From Micromonospora inyonensis (GTDB lineage Bacteria; Actinomycetota; Actinomycetes; Mycobacteriales; Micromonosporaceae), in contig NZ_FMHU01000002.1 in the NCBI RefSeq assembly GCF_900091415.1, forward strand, positions 1,674,001-1,738,000: DNA of 64,000 nucleotides. Reading direction: 5' to 3'. Of the stretch, positions 33,002 through 42,005 are shown in pieces; the stretch's first letter is position 1; each line of letters begins with the position of its first letter. A model generated the notes under the pieces. The model saw nothing but the letters and a program-made list of their open reading frames with translations. It was not told where the DNA came from and ran no database searches. The position numbers and the translations under genes are program-made.

Positions 33002-33220
33002 ATGGAGCGAACGACGGTCGTCCTGGAGGTGGCCACCGGCGCGGTGGGATTGGCGCTGGGCGTGGTCAGGTTGGTGGCGGAGACGGTGGACTGGTGGTGC
33101 GCCCGCCGCCGGGGTGCCGCTGTCGAGGAGGCGACATCCCGGTGCGGGGCGGTCGGTGATGCTGGGAGGGGCGGCTCCGGTGGGGAGCGGACCGGTACGT
33201 GGGAGGACGACGGTGCATGA
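33002..33220 (+). CDS. Small putative membrane protein upstream of ECF sigma gene
   Basis: A possible 72-aa protein from ATG 33002 (GTG 32996 is also in frame) with one hydrophobic stretch (VVLEVATGAVGLALGVVRLV) and a Gly/acidic tail. Its stop at 33218-33220 overlaps the GTG start of the sigma factor (33213), which would couple the two. No homology is recognised. A single-pass protein here might be part of the sigma system, but this is speculative. Confidence 0.4.
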   Translation: MERTTVVLEVATGAVGLALGVVRLVAETVDWWCARRRGAAVEEATSRCGAVGDAGRGGSGGERTGTWEDDGA

Positions 33221-33878
33221 GTACACCGACTTCGACGACTTCGTCGTCCGGACCCGGTCGGCGATGCTCGCCCGGGCGGTCATGTACTGCGGTCGCCGGC
33301 CGGACGCCGAGGACGCGGTGCAGGAGGCCTACCTGGCGGCGTACCTGCACTGGTCGGAGCTGCGCGAGCCACGGGCCTGGGTGGAGACGACGGTGAGGCG
33401 GCGGTTCGCCCGGGAGGCCGGACGCTGGTGGTCGCGGTGGCGGCGCACGGAGCTGGAGGTGCCGGTGTCCTCCTCGTCCAGGCCGGACGAGGAGGCTGCC
33501 GCCGTGGCCGTGCTGCGCAGCGTCGGGCTGCTGCCGCCCCGCCAGCGCCAGGTCCTGATCATGGTCTGCCTACAGGGCATGACGTACCGCCAGGTCGCCG
33601 ACGAGGTGGGGATCAGCGTCGGCGCGGTGGGTGCCAACCTCGCCAAGGCCCGGGAGCGACTGGCCGTCCTGCTCGGACTCACCTCCGGCCCGCTCCCCGG
33701 GGGCGATCCGCTGGTCGCCGGGGTGCTCACCCGGCCCGGCGGCATGCCGGGACACGGCGACGACGCGCTGGTGGCGGCGTTGCGCCGGACCGAGGCGTGG
33801 CTGGTCCGGGGCTTCGAGGCCGACCCGGCCCCGACGCGCCGGCTGCGTGCGGCCCTGCGTCGGCAGGAGCACCCGTGA
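33213..33878 (+). CDS. ECF-type RNA polymerase sigma factor
   Basis: A 221-aa sigma-70-family ECF factor. Region 2 (about 8-75) contains RPDAEDAVQEAYLAAYLHW; region 4 (about 105-155) contains LPPRQRQVLIMVCLQGMTYR and a helix-turn-helix QVADEVGISVGAVGANLAKA. A C-terminal extension of about 65 residues ends in Arg-rich RRLRAALRRQ. GTG 33213 has GGGAGG six bases upstream. The next gene begins in its stop codon (GTGA), so sigma factor and membrane protease are co-translated. No classical anti-sigma gene is present. Confidence 0.87.
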   Translation: MHEYTDFDDFVVRTRSAMLARAVMYCGRRPDAEDAVQEAYLAAYLHWSELREPRAWVETTVRRRFAREAGRWWSRWRRTELEVPVSSSSRPDEEAAAVAVLRSVGLLPPRQRQVLIMVCLQGMTYRQVADEVGISVGAVGANLAKARERLAVLLGLTSGPLPGGDPLVAGVLTRPGGMPGHGDDALVAALRRTEAWLVRGFEADPAPTRRLRAALRRQEHP

Positions 33879-35698
33879 TCGCCTCGCTGCGCGCGCTGCT
33901 CGCGCTGACCCTGTTGGTCGGCGTCTATCTGTTCACCGGTCTGCTGGTGCTGCTCTGGACCGGGTTCGCGGTCGCCGGAGTCTGGCTGCTCGGCAGCCGG
34001 GAGGCCAACCCGCAGTTCAACACGACACCGTTGCTGCTCGCTGCGGCAACCGCCGTCCCGCTGGCGCTGACCGTGCGGGAACTGGTCCGGGCGAGCCGCC
34101 CGGCCGGTCCCCGGCCCGACTCCGTGCTGCTCACCCGGACCGACGGGGTCGCGTTGTGGGAGCTGGTGGAGACGTTGGCGGAACAGGTCGGCACCGCCCC
34201 GCCCTGGGAGATCCGGCTCACCGGCGAGGCGAACGCGGCGGTGACCGACGACGCCTGGCCGCTGGCCCCGACCGGTCGCCGACGGCTCTACGTCGGGGTG
34301 CCGCTCCTGGTCGGTCTGCGCCCGGACGAGCTGCGGGCGGTCCTCGCCCACGAACTCGGCCACTACGCGCGCCAGCACGCCCGGTTCACCGAACCCGCCC
34401 ACCGTGCGCACGCCGGTATGGTCATGGCCCGGCAGCGCATCCGGGAGGCGATGGTCGTCAACCATCTGGTGCGCCTCTACGCCGGGCTTCTCCTGCTCAC
34501 CGTCGCCGGCTGCGCGGCGCTGACCTACCGGCTGGTGCGACCGGTCCGGCGGCGACAGGAACTGGAGGCCGACCGGATCGCCGCCGAGGTCGCCGGCACC
34601 GCCGCGCTGGCGGACGGGCTGCGGTCCGTGCCCGCCGTCGCCGCCGCGTGGGCCCGGTTCGAGGAGGACCTCGTCGAGCCGGTACGCCGCGCGACCGGCA
34701 CGGTTCCCGACGCCGCGTACCGGGCGTTCGCGCACCTGCTGGCGGACCCGGAGTACCAACCGGAACTGGCGGCCCTGCGTCGGGCCGCCGAGCGGCTCCC
34801 GGCGGACGGGTTCCACCCCGCCCTGCGGTGTCGCCTCGACCGGCTGGGCGGGCTCCCGGACGATCCCCGGCTGCCGCCCGCGCCGGAGGTCACCGCCGCG
34901 CTCGCGCCCGGCCCGCTGCGCCGGGCGACCACCTTCCCGGGGCGGAAGCGGCCATGGCGGACGTGGCTCGACACGCTCGCCACCCATCGGGCCGGTGAGG
35001 CGGTGGACGCGGTGGTCCGGGTGCTGCACCCCGACCCGGAGCGGGCAACCGTGGCGGAGGTGCTCCGCCGGGCCGGCTCCGGCCGGGCCGACCGGATCGC
35101 CCGGACCCTCGACCCCGATCCGCAGACGGGCCGACAGCAGCTCATCGAGGGCGTGTCGGCGCTGGTGGGGCTCTGTCTGGTGCGCGCGGGCCGGGCCGGG
35201 GTGACGGCGCGCTGGACGGGTTGCGGCCGGTTCACCGGTCCGGCCGTCCGCCACGACGACATCACGGCCTGGGTCACGGCGGCCGTCGACGAGCCGGACG
35301 GGGTGGCCCGACTGTTGGCGCGGCTGACCGCGCTCGGAGCCGATCCCGAGGACAGCGTGGGCGACACGCCGGTCGCCACCGTCCGGGTGCTGACCATCGC
35401 CCCCGAACTGAACGAGGACGTCCGACGCCGCCACCGCGACATCGCCAACGTGTCGCTGGCCGTGTTGGTGTGTCTGGCCGTCCTGGGGTTCGCCCGCTGG
35501 CTCGGCGACGAGCCGGAGCCACCGTACCGGCCGGGGATCGCCCCCACCCGACTGTCGGATCCGCTGGATCAGCGTCCCCTGCCGGGCCTCGACACGCTGC
35601 CGGGGTATCCGCTCCGGCCCACGGGTGGCGGGCTCGTGCCGGCCTGGACACCGCGGCCGCTACCCGACCTGGTGCCCCGTCCCGCCAGGGGTGGGTGA
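33875..35698 (+). CDS. Membrane-bound M48-like metalloprotease
   Basis: A 607-aa protein. Two N-terminal transmembrane segments (about 5-35 and 47-62) precede an M48/HtpX-type peptidase domain. The zinc motif is H159-E-L-G-H163 (LAHELGHYARQHARF), with E231 in QELEAD as third ligand and a transmembrane helix between. A long C-terminal cytoplasmic part and another helix near 525-545 (LAVLVCLAVLGFARWLG) follow. It is co-translated with the ECF sigma factor and may act in that signalling route, for example by cutting a membrane anchor, or it may be a quality-control protease. Confidence 0.82.
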   Translation: MIASLRALLALTLLVGVYLFTGLLVLLWTGFAVAGVWLLGSREANPQFNTTPLLLAAATAVPLALTVRELVRASRPAGPRPDSVLLTRTDGVALWELVETLAEQVGTAPPWEIRLTGEANAAVTDDAWPLAPTGRRRLYVGVPLLVGLRPDELRAVLAHELGHYARQHARFTEPAHRAHAGMVMARQRIREAMVVNHLVRLYAGLLLLTVAGCAALTYRLVRPVRRRQELEADRIAAEVAGTAALADGLRSVPAVAAAWARFEEDLVEPVRRATGTVPDAAYRAFAHLLADPEYQPELAALRRAAERLPADGFHPALRCRLDRLGGLPDDPRLPPAPEVTAALAPGPLRRATTFPGRKRPWRTWLDTLATHRAGEAVDAVVRVLHPDPERATVAEVLRRAGSGRADRIARTLDPDPQTGRQQLIEGVSALVGLCLVRAGRAGVTARWTGCGRFTGPAVRHDDITAWVTAAVDEPDGVARLLARLTALGADPEDSVGDTPVATVRVLTIAPELNEDVRRRHRDIANVSLAVLVCLAVLGFARWLGDEPEPPYRPGIAPTRLSDPLDQRPLPGLDTLPGYPLRPTGGGLVPAWTPRPLPDLVPRPARGG

Positions 35699-35711
35699 CC
35701 CGGAGGCTCGT

Positions 35712-35746
35712 CCCCGCTCGGGGCGCCGCACCCGCCCCGAGCGGGG
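35712..35746. terminator. Bidirectional terminator between convergent genes
   Basis: A perfect 14-bp inverted repeat (35712-35725 with 35733-35746) with a 7-nt loop, between the M48 protease stop (35698) and the amidase stop on the other strand (35766). Confidence 0.85.
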
Positions 35747-35765
35747 TACGACGCCCCGGCGCGGC

Positions 35766-36725
35766 TCAGACCCGGGTGACCCGGATGGCGTCGGCGATGA
35801 CCAGCCCGCTGGCGGTCGTCCACCGGCTGACGCCGACGCGGTTGGCGTCGCCGGCCGCCAGGTTGAACGTGCCAAGGGTGCGCCACGTGCCCCCCGTGCG
35901 CTGGTCGACGACGACCGTCTTGTTGCCGGTCGTCGTCGAGACGATGTACGGCGTGGCGCTGTTGTAGCCGGAGACGCCCGGCCACCAGGCGTCCACCCGG
36001 TAGTTCGCGGTCGCCGGGATGTTCACCTTGTACCAGGCGACGTCGCTGGCCAGGACGGGGTTGGCGTACCGGTAGTCGGCGCCGTACCGCTGACCGGAGT
36101 ACGTCGAGACGCCCCAGTTGGCGCTCGCGGTGAACCGGCCGGCGGTGGTGTTGTCGACGATGGTGCTCCACGTGCCACCGCCCGCCATCTTGGCGGCCAC
36201 GTCGGAGCGCATGACGTTCAGGTCGATGAAGGACGGGTCGATCTTGCCGCTCGTGCTCGTCTCCCGGTGTCCCCGGGCATAGCTGGAGTCCTTGCCCAGC
36301 CGGGTGAGGACCGCGGCGGTCGCGGCGATCGAGGCGTTGTACTGCGCCGCCGTCATCTCCTGGCTCACGCCGTTGTAGTCGATCTCCCAGCCGATCAGCA
36401 TGGTGTTGCCGTCCCCGGCGGGGATCGGCCCGCTGGCCCGGGCGGTGCCCGCGTGGTTGCAGCGGCCGGCCGAGATGACGTGGAAGACGCCGTGGTAGTC
36501 GACCAGCGCCTGGCAGAGCGGGCCGGGCAGGTCGGAGCGGCCGTTGATGCAGACGTTGAGCGCGGGGTGCGGGTTGGTGGCGCTGGAGGTGGCCGCGGTG
36601 TGGTGCCAGAGCACGCCGATCGGGTTGAAGTCGCCCGGTCGCATCCGGTTCAGCCAGTCGCCCTCGACGACCACCTGCACGCCGGCGGCGCGCAGCACGT
36701 CGACGAGCCAGGGAATGGTGGCCAT
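35766..36725 (-). CDS. N-acetylmuramoyl-L-alanine amidase with golvesin-like C-terminal domain
   Basis: A 319-aa protein. The amidase_2-type domain (about 1-175) has WHHTAATSS, with the first zinc His in the HH pair, and the later ligand region ARGHRETSTSGKIDPS, typical of peptidoglycan-cleaving amidases. Residues about 180-319 form a beta-rich golvesin C-terminal-like domain (DNTTAGRFTASANWGVSTYS, YKVNIPATANYRVDAWWPG), probably for cell-wall or sugar binding. ATG 36725 follows GAGGAGG. It has no signal peptide of its own, yet its ATG shares a base with the stop of a 56-codon secreted-peptide gene, so export may need a separate route. Confidence 0.85.
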   Translation of the reverse strand: MATIPWLVDVLRAAGVQVVVEGDWLNRMRPGDFNPIGVLWHHTAATSSATNPHPALNVCINGRSDLPGPLCQALVDYHGVFHVISAGRCNHAGTARASGPIPAGDGNTMLIGWEIDYNGVSQEMTAAQYNASIAATAAVLTRLGKDSSYARGHRETSTSGKIDPSFIDLNVMRSDVAAKMAGGGTWSTIVDNTTAGRFTASANWGVSTYSGQRYGADYRYANPVLASDVAWYKVNIPATANYRVDAWWPGVSGYNSATPYIVSTTTGNKTVVVDQRTGGTWRTLGTFNLAAGDANRVGVSRWTTASGLVIADAIRVTRV

Positions 36726-36895
36726 CAGGCCTCCTCGAGGAGATCGGCCAGGCACTCCACCCGCTTGGTGCGGGTGGAGGCCGGCGCGGCGCTCGCCGGG
36801 GCGGGCAGGGCGGGGGCAGCGGACGCGGCGACCACGAGGGCCGGGATGCCGAGCAAACCTCGGCGCCGCAGTCGGATGGATCGTGAGGTGGCCAC
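36725..36895 (-). CDS. Short secreted-peptide gene coupled to the amidase
   Basis: A 56-aa ORF from GTG 36895, with AAGGAG a few bases upstream. Residues 1-12 are Arg-rich (VATSRSIRLRRRG), then a hydrophobic core and AXA-type cleavage region (LLGIPALVVAASAAPALPAP) give a Tat/Sec-like signal peptide. The remaining tail is short (about 20 residues, one Cys). The stop overlaps the amidase start (TGATG). One frame change would join signal and amidase, so this could be the lost leader of a secreted amidase or a genuine leader peptide. Confidence 0.6.
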   Translation of the reverse strand: MATSRSIRLRRRGLLGIPALVVAASAAPALPAPASAAPASTRTKRVECLADLLEEA

Positions 36896-37185
36896 GGCGC
36901 TCCTTGGAACGAGAGGTCCAGGGGGTGGGTAACCGGTCGACGACCAGGTTGATCGGCACGCTATAACCTCATGACCATCTATGTCTATAGTCTTCGCGAC
37001 TGTTTATCTACGTGAAACTCTCCGACGATCACCGGCCGGCCCGGTGGGGGCGTGCCGGCGCGATCCGTTGCGTGCACCGTCCGTCGATCGGGCGTATCCG
37101 TCCGGGGGCAGGGCGAGCGGGATTCCGCCGGATCAACCCCGGTACGCCCTCTTCCTGCGGCATGCTGACGGTCGGAGGTGGGCAG
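36896..37185. promoter_or_regulatory. Divergent promoter region, amidase unit and metal ATPase
   Basis: A 290-bp gap between divergent genes. Positions about 36960-37020 are markedly AT-rich for this genome (runs such as CTATGTCTATAGTC and GTTTATCTACGTG), as expected for promoters. No confident -35/-10 pairs or operators were assigned. In-frame ATG codons upstream of the ATPase start (e.g. 37162) lack ribosome sites. Confidence 0.4.
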
Positions 37186-39246
37186 GTGCACCACGACGGC
37201 GGGCGGTCGGGCGAGGCGGCGGCCGCCCGACACCGGGACACGTCCCCCGACCGTCGGCACGCCGGCCACGACCCGGCGATGTTCCGCCGTCGCTTCTGGG
37301 TGTGCCTCGCGCTCACCGTACCGATCGTGGCCACCAGCCACCTGGTGACCGACCGGCTGGGCCACCTCCTCGATGTTCCGGGCGCGACCTGGGTGGGACC
37401 GGTCCTGGGCACCGTGGTCTTCTGGTACGGCGGGTGGCCCTTCCTGGTGGGCGCGCTCCGCGAGCTGCACGACCGGACGCCCGGGATGATGCTGCTGGTC
37501 GCGATGGCGATCGCCGTCGCCTACCTCGCCTCGGCGGCCACCACCGTCGGCGTCTTCGCGCTCGACTTCTGGTGGGAGCTGGCCGCGCTGGTGACCGTCA
37601 TGCTCCTCGGGCACTGGCAGGAGATGACCGCGGTCGGCCAGGCGCGCGGCGCGCTGGGCGCGCTCGCCGCGCTGCTGCCCGACGACGCCGAGCGGATCGC
37701 GCCGGACGGGGCGATCCGGCGGGTTCCGGTCGCTGACCTGACGACCGGCGACCTCGTCCTGGTCCGCCCCGGTGGTCGGGTGCCTGCCGACGGTCACGTG
37801 GTCGAGGGCGGGTCCGAACTGGACGAGTCGATGATCACCGGGGAGTCACGTCCGGTGCACCGGGGAGCGGGGGAACGGGTGGTCGCCGGCACGGTGGCCA
37901 CCGACTCGGCGATCCGGGTCCGGGTGGACGCGGTGGGGGAGGAGACCGCGCTCGCCGGCATCCAGCGCCTGGTCGCCCAGGCCCAGGCCGCCGGGGGCCG
38001 GGCGCAGTTGCTCGCCGACCGGTTCGCCGCCGCGCTCTTCACCGTCGCCACCGTGACCGCGGTGGCCACCCTGGCCGTCTGGACCGCGCTCGGCCAGGTC
38101 GACGAGGCGGTGGTCCGGGCCGTCACCGTGCTGGTGATCTCCTGCCCGCACGCCCTGGGACTGGCGATCCCCCTGGTCGTCGCCCTCTCCACCAGCGTGG
38201 CGGCGCGGGACGGCATCCTGGTCAAGGACCGCCTGGCGCTGGAACGGATGCGGACGGTCGACACCGTCCTGATCGACAAGACCGGGACGCTGACCCGGGG
38301 CGTGCACACCGTCACCGGGGTCGTCGCCCGCGACGGTGGCAGCCGGGACGACGTGTTGCGGGTCGCCGCCGGCGTGGAGGCCGACAGCGAGCACCCGCTG
38401 GCCCGGGCCGTCGTCACCGCCGCCGAGCGGCTGGCGCCGCCCCGGGGTACGGACTTCCACGCCCTGCCCGGCCGGGGCGTGCGGGCGACCGTCGACGGGG
38501 TGCCGTACGCGGTGGGTGGGCCGGCGCTCCTCCGCGAGCTGGACGTGGCGGTCCCCGACGCGCTGCGCCGGGCCGGCGAGACGTGGTCGGCCGGCGGCGC
38601 GGCCGTGCTCCACCTGGTCCGCCTGGACGGCCCGGCAGACCCGCTCGGTGCGCTCGCCCTCGCCGACGAGGTACGTCCCGAGGCCCGGGAGGCCGTCGAC
38701 GACCTGCGTCGGCTCGGCATCCGGACGATCGCCATGATCACCGGTGACGCCCGTCCGGTGGCCGAGACGGTCGCTGCCACCCTCGGGTTCCGGCACGGCG
38801 TGGACGAGGTCTTCGCCGAGGTGCTCCCCGCCGACAAGGACGGCATCGTCGCCGACCTCCAGGCACGCGGTCACACCGTGGCGATGGTCGGGGACGGTGT
38901 CAACGACGCGCCCGCCCTGGCCCGGTCCGACGTCGGCCTGGCCATCGGCGCCGGCACCGACGTGGCCATCGAGTCCGCGGGCGTGGTGCTCGCCTCCTCC
39001 GATCCCCGGGGGGTACCGGCCACCGTCCGGCTGTCCCGGGCCGCCTGGCGCAAGATGGTCCAGAACCTGGTCTGGGCGGCCGGCTACAACGTGGTCGCCA
39101 TCCCGGTGGCCGCTGGTGTGCTCGCCCCGGTCGGGGTCGCGCTGACCCCGGCCGTCGCCGCCCTGCTGATGTCCGCCTCCACGATCGTCGTCGCGCTCAA
39201 CGCCCAGACCCTGCGGTGGACCGGCCGTCGCGCCCGGCCGGGATGA
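37186..39246 (+). CDS. P1B-type metal-translocating ATPase, CPH (CopB-like) subtype
   Basis: A 686-aa P-type ATPase. The start is GTG 37186 with GGAGG seven bases ahead. The N-terminus is His-rich (VHHDGG...ARHRD...RRHAGHDP) instead of carrying a CxxC domain. Six or more transmembrane helices surround the actuator segment (DESMITGESRPV). The transport motif is C320-P321-H322 in ISCPHALG, and the phosphorylated residue is D364 in DKTGTLT. The hinge is GDGVNDAPALARSDVG. CPH plus a His-rich N-terminus defines the P1B-3/CopB group, which exports Cu2+ (or Ag+/Cu+). Confidence 0.92.
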   Translation: MHHDGGRSGEAAAARHRDTSPDRRHAGHDPAMFRRRFWVCLALTVPIVATSHLVTDRLGHLLDVPGATWVGPVLGTVVFWYGGWPFLVGALRELHDRTPGMMLLVAMAIAVAYLASAATTVGVFALDFWWELAALVTVMLLGHWQEMTAVGQARGALGALAALLPDDAERIAPDGAIRRVPVADLTTGDLVLVRPGGRVPADGHVVEGGSELDESMITGESRPVHRGAGERVVAGTVATDSAIRVRVDAVGEETALAGIQRLVAQAQAAGGRAQLLADRFAAALFTVATVTAVATLAVWTALGQVDEAVVRAVTVLVISCPHALGLAIPLVVALSTSVAARDGILVKDRLALERMRTVDTVLIDKTGTLTRGVHTVTGVVARDGGSRDDVLRVAAGVEADSEHPLARAVVTAAERLAPPRGTDFHALPGRGVRATVDGVPYAVGGPALLRELDVAVPDALRRAGETWSAGGAAVLHLVRLDGPADPLGALALADEVRPEAREAVDDLRRLGIRTIAMITGDARPVAETVAATLGFRHGVDEVFAEVLPADKDGIVADLQARGHTVAMVGDGVNDAPALARSDVGLAIGAGTDVAIESAGVVLASSDPRGVPATVRLSRAAWRKMVQNLVWAAGYNVVAIPVAAGVLAPVGVALTPAVAALLMSASTIVVALNAQTLRWTGRRARPG

Positions 39247-39370
39247 CGGCCGGCACGCGACGGCGTGACGGTTCCATGACGAACCGGCCACCGGCTCTGG
39301 ACTGGGGTTTCGACGGTCCGGGGCAGCGGGGATGGGTACGTTGACGACAGACCGGAAGGGAAGGTAACCC

Positions 39371-39640
39371 GTGGAAGTGACCGGCTTCTTCACCGCCATC
39401 ATCATCGGCCTGATCATCGGTGCGCTCGGCCGGCTGGTCGTGCCGGGCAAGCAGCGCATCCCGATCTGGCTCACCCTGCTCATCGGTGTGGTCGCCGCCG
39501 TCCTCGGCACGCTCGTCGCCGGGGCCCTCGGGGTCGACGACACCCGGGGGATCGACTGGATCGAACTCGCCATCCAGGTCGCCTTCGCCGCGATCGGTGT
39601 CGCCGTCGTCGCCGGCGCCTACGGCCGACGCCGGTACTGA
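39371..39640 (+). CDS. GlsB/YeaQ/YmgE-family small membrane protein
   Basis: An 89-aa protein with three hydrophobic segments (IIIGLIIGALGRLVV; LTLLIGVVAAVLGTLVAGAL; IQVAFAAIGVAVVAGAYG) and the GLIIGALGRLVVPGKQ motif of the transglycosylase-associated/GlsB stress family. It starts at GTG 39371, preceded by GGAAGGG. Function in the family is poorly defined, often linked to envelope stress. It stands alone, 125 nt after the metal ATPase. Confidence 0.88.
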   Translation: MEVTGFFTAIIIGLIIGALGRLVVPGKQRIPIWLTLLIGVVAAVLGTLVAGALGVDDTRGIDWIELAIQVAFAAIGVAVVAGAYGRRRY

Positions 39641-39867
39641 CCGGTTCGCCGCCGCCCGGCGCGTCCCGACCACGCTGACCTTCCCGCACCGACCCGGGTA
39701 CGCCGCCACGCACCGGGTCACCGCTTCGTCGGATCCCGGACCGAAGGCTGCGGTGCGGCGGTCGGAGCGGCCAGCATGCACCGGCGCGGGTGTCGACCGT
39801 CGCCGGTGGGTGGCGACCGTGCCCGACGGCAGGGCACGATGCCGGGTGGGAACGAGGGAGGCACATC

Positions 39868-40812
39868 GTGACGGACGTCATCGTCGTCGGCGGCGGCATC
39901 ATCGGGTTGACCACGGCCGTCCGGTTGCAGGAGCGGGGCGCGCGGGTCACCGTGCTCACCGCCCACGAGCCGGAGCAGATGGTCTCGACGGTCGCGGCGG
40001 CGGTCTGGTATCCCACCCACACCGATCCCGATCCGCGCGTGCTGGCCTGGGCGACCACCACCTACCAGGAGTTCCGCCGGCAGGCCGCCGACGGGGTGCC
40101 CGGTGTGCTCCTGCGTCGTACCCGGATGTTCCAGCGTCAGGCCGCCGACGACCTGCCCTGGTGGGCGGTGGCGGCCGGCGAGGTGCAGGCGGTCGACGCG
40201 CCCGCGCCGTTCCACCGTGAGCTGCGTTTCGTGGCGCCGCTGGCGGAGATGGCCACCTACCTCGACTGGCTGCGGGACCGGCTGGTCGGCGGCGGCGGCC
40301 AGGTGGTGCGGCGGCGGGTGGAACGGCTCGACGACCTCTTCGCCGAGGCGCCGGTCGTGGTCAACGCCACAGGTCTGGCCGCCGGCGCGCTCTGCGGCGA
40401 CCCGACGGTGTTTCCGGCGCGCGGCCAGGTCCTGCTGGTCGCCAACCCCGGCCTGGACGTGTCGTTCCGCGACGAGGAGCACCCGGACGGCACCACCTAC
40501 GTGCATCCGCGCAGCCGGGACGTGGTGCTCGGTGGCACCTACGAGTCCGGCCGGGCCGATCTGGAGCCCGACCCGGAGGTGCGGGCCGGAATCCTCCGCC
40601 GGGCGGTGGCCCTGGTACCCGAACTCGCCGTCGCGCCGGTCGTCGGGGAGCGGGTCGGTCTGCGTCCGGCCCGCCAGGGTGGCCCCCGGGTCGAGGCGGA
40701 GCGCCGTGCCGGGGGACTGCTGGTGCACGCCTACGGGCACGCCGGTGCGGGGATGACCCTGTCCTGGGGCAGCGCCGACGAGGTCTGCGGGCTGGTGCAC
40801 GCCGGACGGTAG
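39868..40812 (+). CDS. FAD-dependent D-amino acid oxidase-like enzyme
   Basis: A 314-aa DAO-family flavoprotein. The N-terminal dinucleotide motif VVGGGIIGLTTAVRLQERG (6-24) binds FAD. Characteristic later segments are AAAVWYPTHTDPDPR, PVVVNATGLAAG, HPRSRDVVLGGTYESG, and the C-terminal GLLVHAYGHAGAGMTLSWG that contacts flavin. The DAO-type substrate Arg is probably in VGLRPARQGG. It oxidatively deaminates D-amino acids to keto acids. GTG 39868 has GGGAGG upstream. Its substrate is inferred from family only. Confidence 0.9.
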   Translation: MTDVIVVGGGIIGLTTAVRLQERGARVTVLTAHEPEQMVSTVAAAVWYPTHTDPDPRVLAWATTTYQEFRRQAADGVPGVLLRRTRMFQRQAADDLPWWAVAAGEVQAVDAPAPFHRELRFVAPLAEMATYLDWLRDRLVGGGGQVVRRRVERLDDLFAEAPVVVNATGLAAGALCGDPTVFPARGQVLLVANPGLDVSFRDEEHPDGTTYVHPRSRDVVLGGTYESGRADLEPDPEVRAGILRRAVALVPELAVAPVVGERVGLRPARQGGPRVEAERRAGGLLVHAYGHAGAGMTLSWGSADEVCGLVHAGR

Positions 40813-40823
40813 CGCAGGGCGGG

Positions 40824-40845
40824 GCCTCTTCAGCCCGGAAGAGGC
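40824..40845. terminator. Terminator between convergent oxidase and lipid kinase genes
   Basis: An 8-bp perfect stem (GCCTCTTC 40824-40831 and GAAGAGGC 40838-40845) with a 6-nt loop, between the oxidase stop (40812) and the kinase stop (40923). Confidence 0.65.
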
Positions 40846-40922
40846 GGTCCGGTGTCCGCTGGAGACGAAGGAGTCGTCGGGCGTGGCGCGGGTGTGGTGC
40901 CGGGCCGGAGCCGTCGACGGTG

Positions 40923-41852
40923 TCAGCGGTCCGGGCTGTCGGCGGGGGCCATCACCCGCAGCGCGTTGGCCGCCAGACCGAGCCGGATCGGGGTCCGGCC
41001 GCACAGCTCCCCGTCGACCTCGACCCGCGCCGGGCGGTCGGTCTCCAGCCACAGTTCGGGTACCGCGAGGAACGGCTCGTCGCCGAGCGTGCGGCGATGC
41101 CCGGTGGCCGCGTTGCGCGCGGTATCGCGCAGCAGGCCGCGCCGGGTCGGCCCGCCCACCGGGTACGCGACCAGCAGCCGGTCGTCGGCGTCGGCGTCGG
41201 CGGTGATCCGCCGCCCGGCGTGGAAGCCGCCGTTGGCCACGTACAGCTGGTGGGTGACGAACTCGTGGTCCACCCCGGCGGCCCGGACGGTGGTCCGCAT
41301 CGGCCGGTGCCGGGCGAGCAACGCCAGCGCGGTCAGCGGGTACGCCAGTCGGCCGGTGATCCGCTTCAACCGGGGCGGGGTGCGGAGCATGATGTCGGCG
41401 GAGAGTCCGATCCCGACGTGGTTGGCGAACGGCACGTCCCCGGCCAGGCCGAGGTCGACGTCGATGACCTTGCCGTCGGTGAGGACCGTGACGGCGCCGT
41501 CGAGGTCGAGTGGTACGCCGACCGTCCGGGCGAAGTTGTTGGTGGTGCCGAGCGGCAGCAGGCCGAGGGCCATGTCCCGGTGGGCGAGCAGCCGCGCGGC
41601 GGCGCTGAGCGTGCCGTCCCCGCCGCCGGCCACGAGCAGATCCGGTGCCAGGGCGGCGGCGGTGGTGAGGGCCTCCTCGAGCTGGCCGGGGCGGTCGACC
41701 GGATACGTGCCGAGCAGGTCGAAACCGGCCGCCCGCAGTCGCGACCGCGTGTGGTCGTAGCGGCGGCGACCCCGCCGGGACCGGGTGTTGACGACCAGCA
41801 CGGCGCGGCGGTCCCGCCGGATGGCCTCCCCCAGTTCCTGCTTGCTCCGCAT
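40923..41852 (-). CDS. Diacylglycerol/lipid kinase family protein
   Basis: A 309-aa member of the DAGK/YegS/sphingosine kinase superfamily. The nucleotide motif VAGGGDGTLS (74-83) and PLGTTNNFARTVG are typical, followed by VDVDLGLAGDVPFANHVGIG and a C-terminal beta sandwich ending RVEVDGELCGRTPI. It phosphorylates a lipid hydroxyl. The start is ATG 41852; an in-frame TTG at 41882 is less likely. It is separated from the regulator/peptide unit upstream by a hairpin. Confidence 0.9.
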   Translation of the reverse strand: MRSKQELGEAIRRDRRAVLVVNTRSRRGRRRYDHTRSRLRAAGFDLLGTYPVDRPGQLEEALTTAAALAPDLLVAGGGDGTLSAAARLLAHRDMALGLLPLGTTNNFARTVGVPLDLDGAVTVLTDGKVIDVDLGLAGDVPFANHVGIGLSADIMLRTPPRLKRITGRLAYPLTALALLARHRPMRTTVRAAGVDHEFVTHQLYVANGGFHAGRRITADADADDRLLVAYPVGGPTRRGLLRDTARNAATGHRRTLGDEPFLAVPELWLETDRPARVEVDGELCGRTPIRLGLAANALRVMAPADSPDR

Positions 41853-41933
41853 GGGAACCGACCCTATCGCCCGCCCGCCCAATCGACGTGCTCGGTGCCG
41901 CGCGGTCGTCCGGTGCCGGGGGCTGGCGGAACC

Positions 41934-41974
41934 ACCGGAATCATGAATCGGTAAGACCGAGATCTGATTCCGGT
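41934..41974 (-). terminator. Terminator closing the AfsR-peptide transcription unit
   Basis: Two stacked stems: ACCGGAATCA (41934-41943) with TGATTCCGGT (41965-41974), and inside it TCGGT (41948-41952) with ACCGA (41956-41960). On the minus strand it follows the peptide stop by 31 nt, consistent with ending that message before the lipid kinase gene. Confidence 0.7.
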
Positions 41975-42005
41975 GTCCGACCGTCGCGGCGTCTCGCGCA
42001 CCGAC

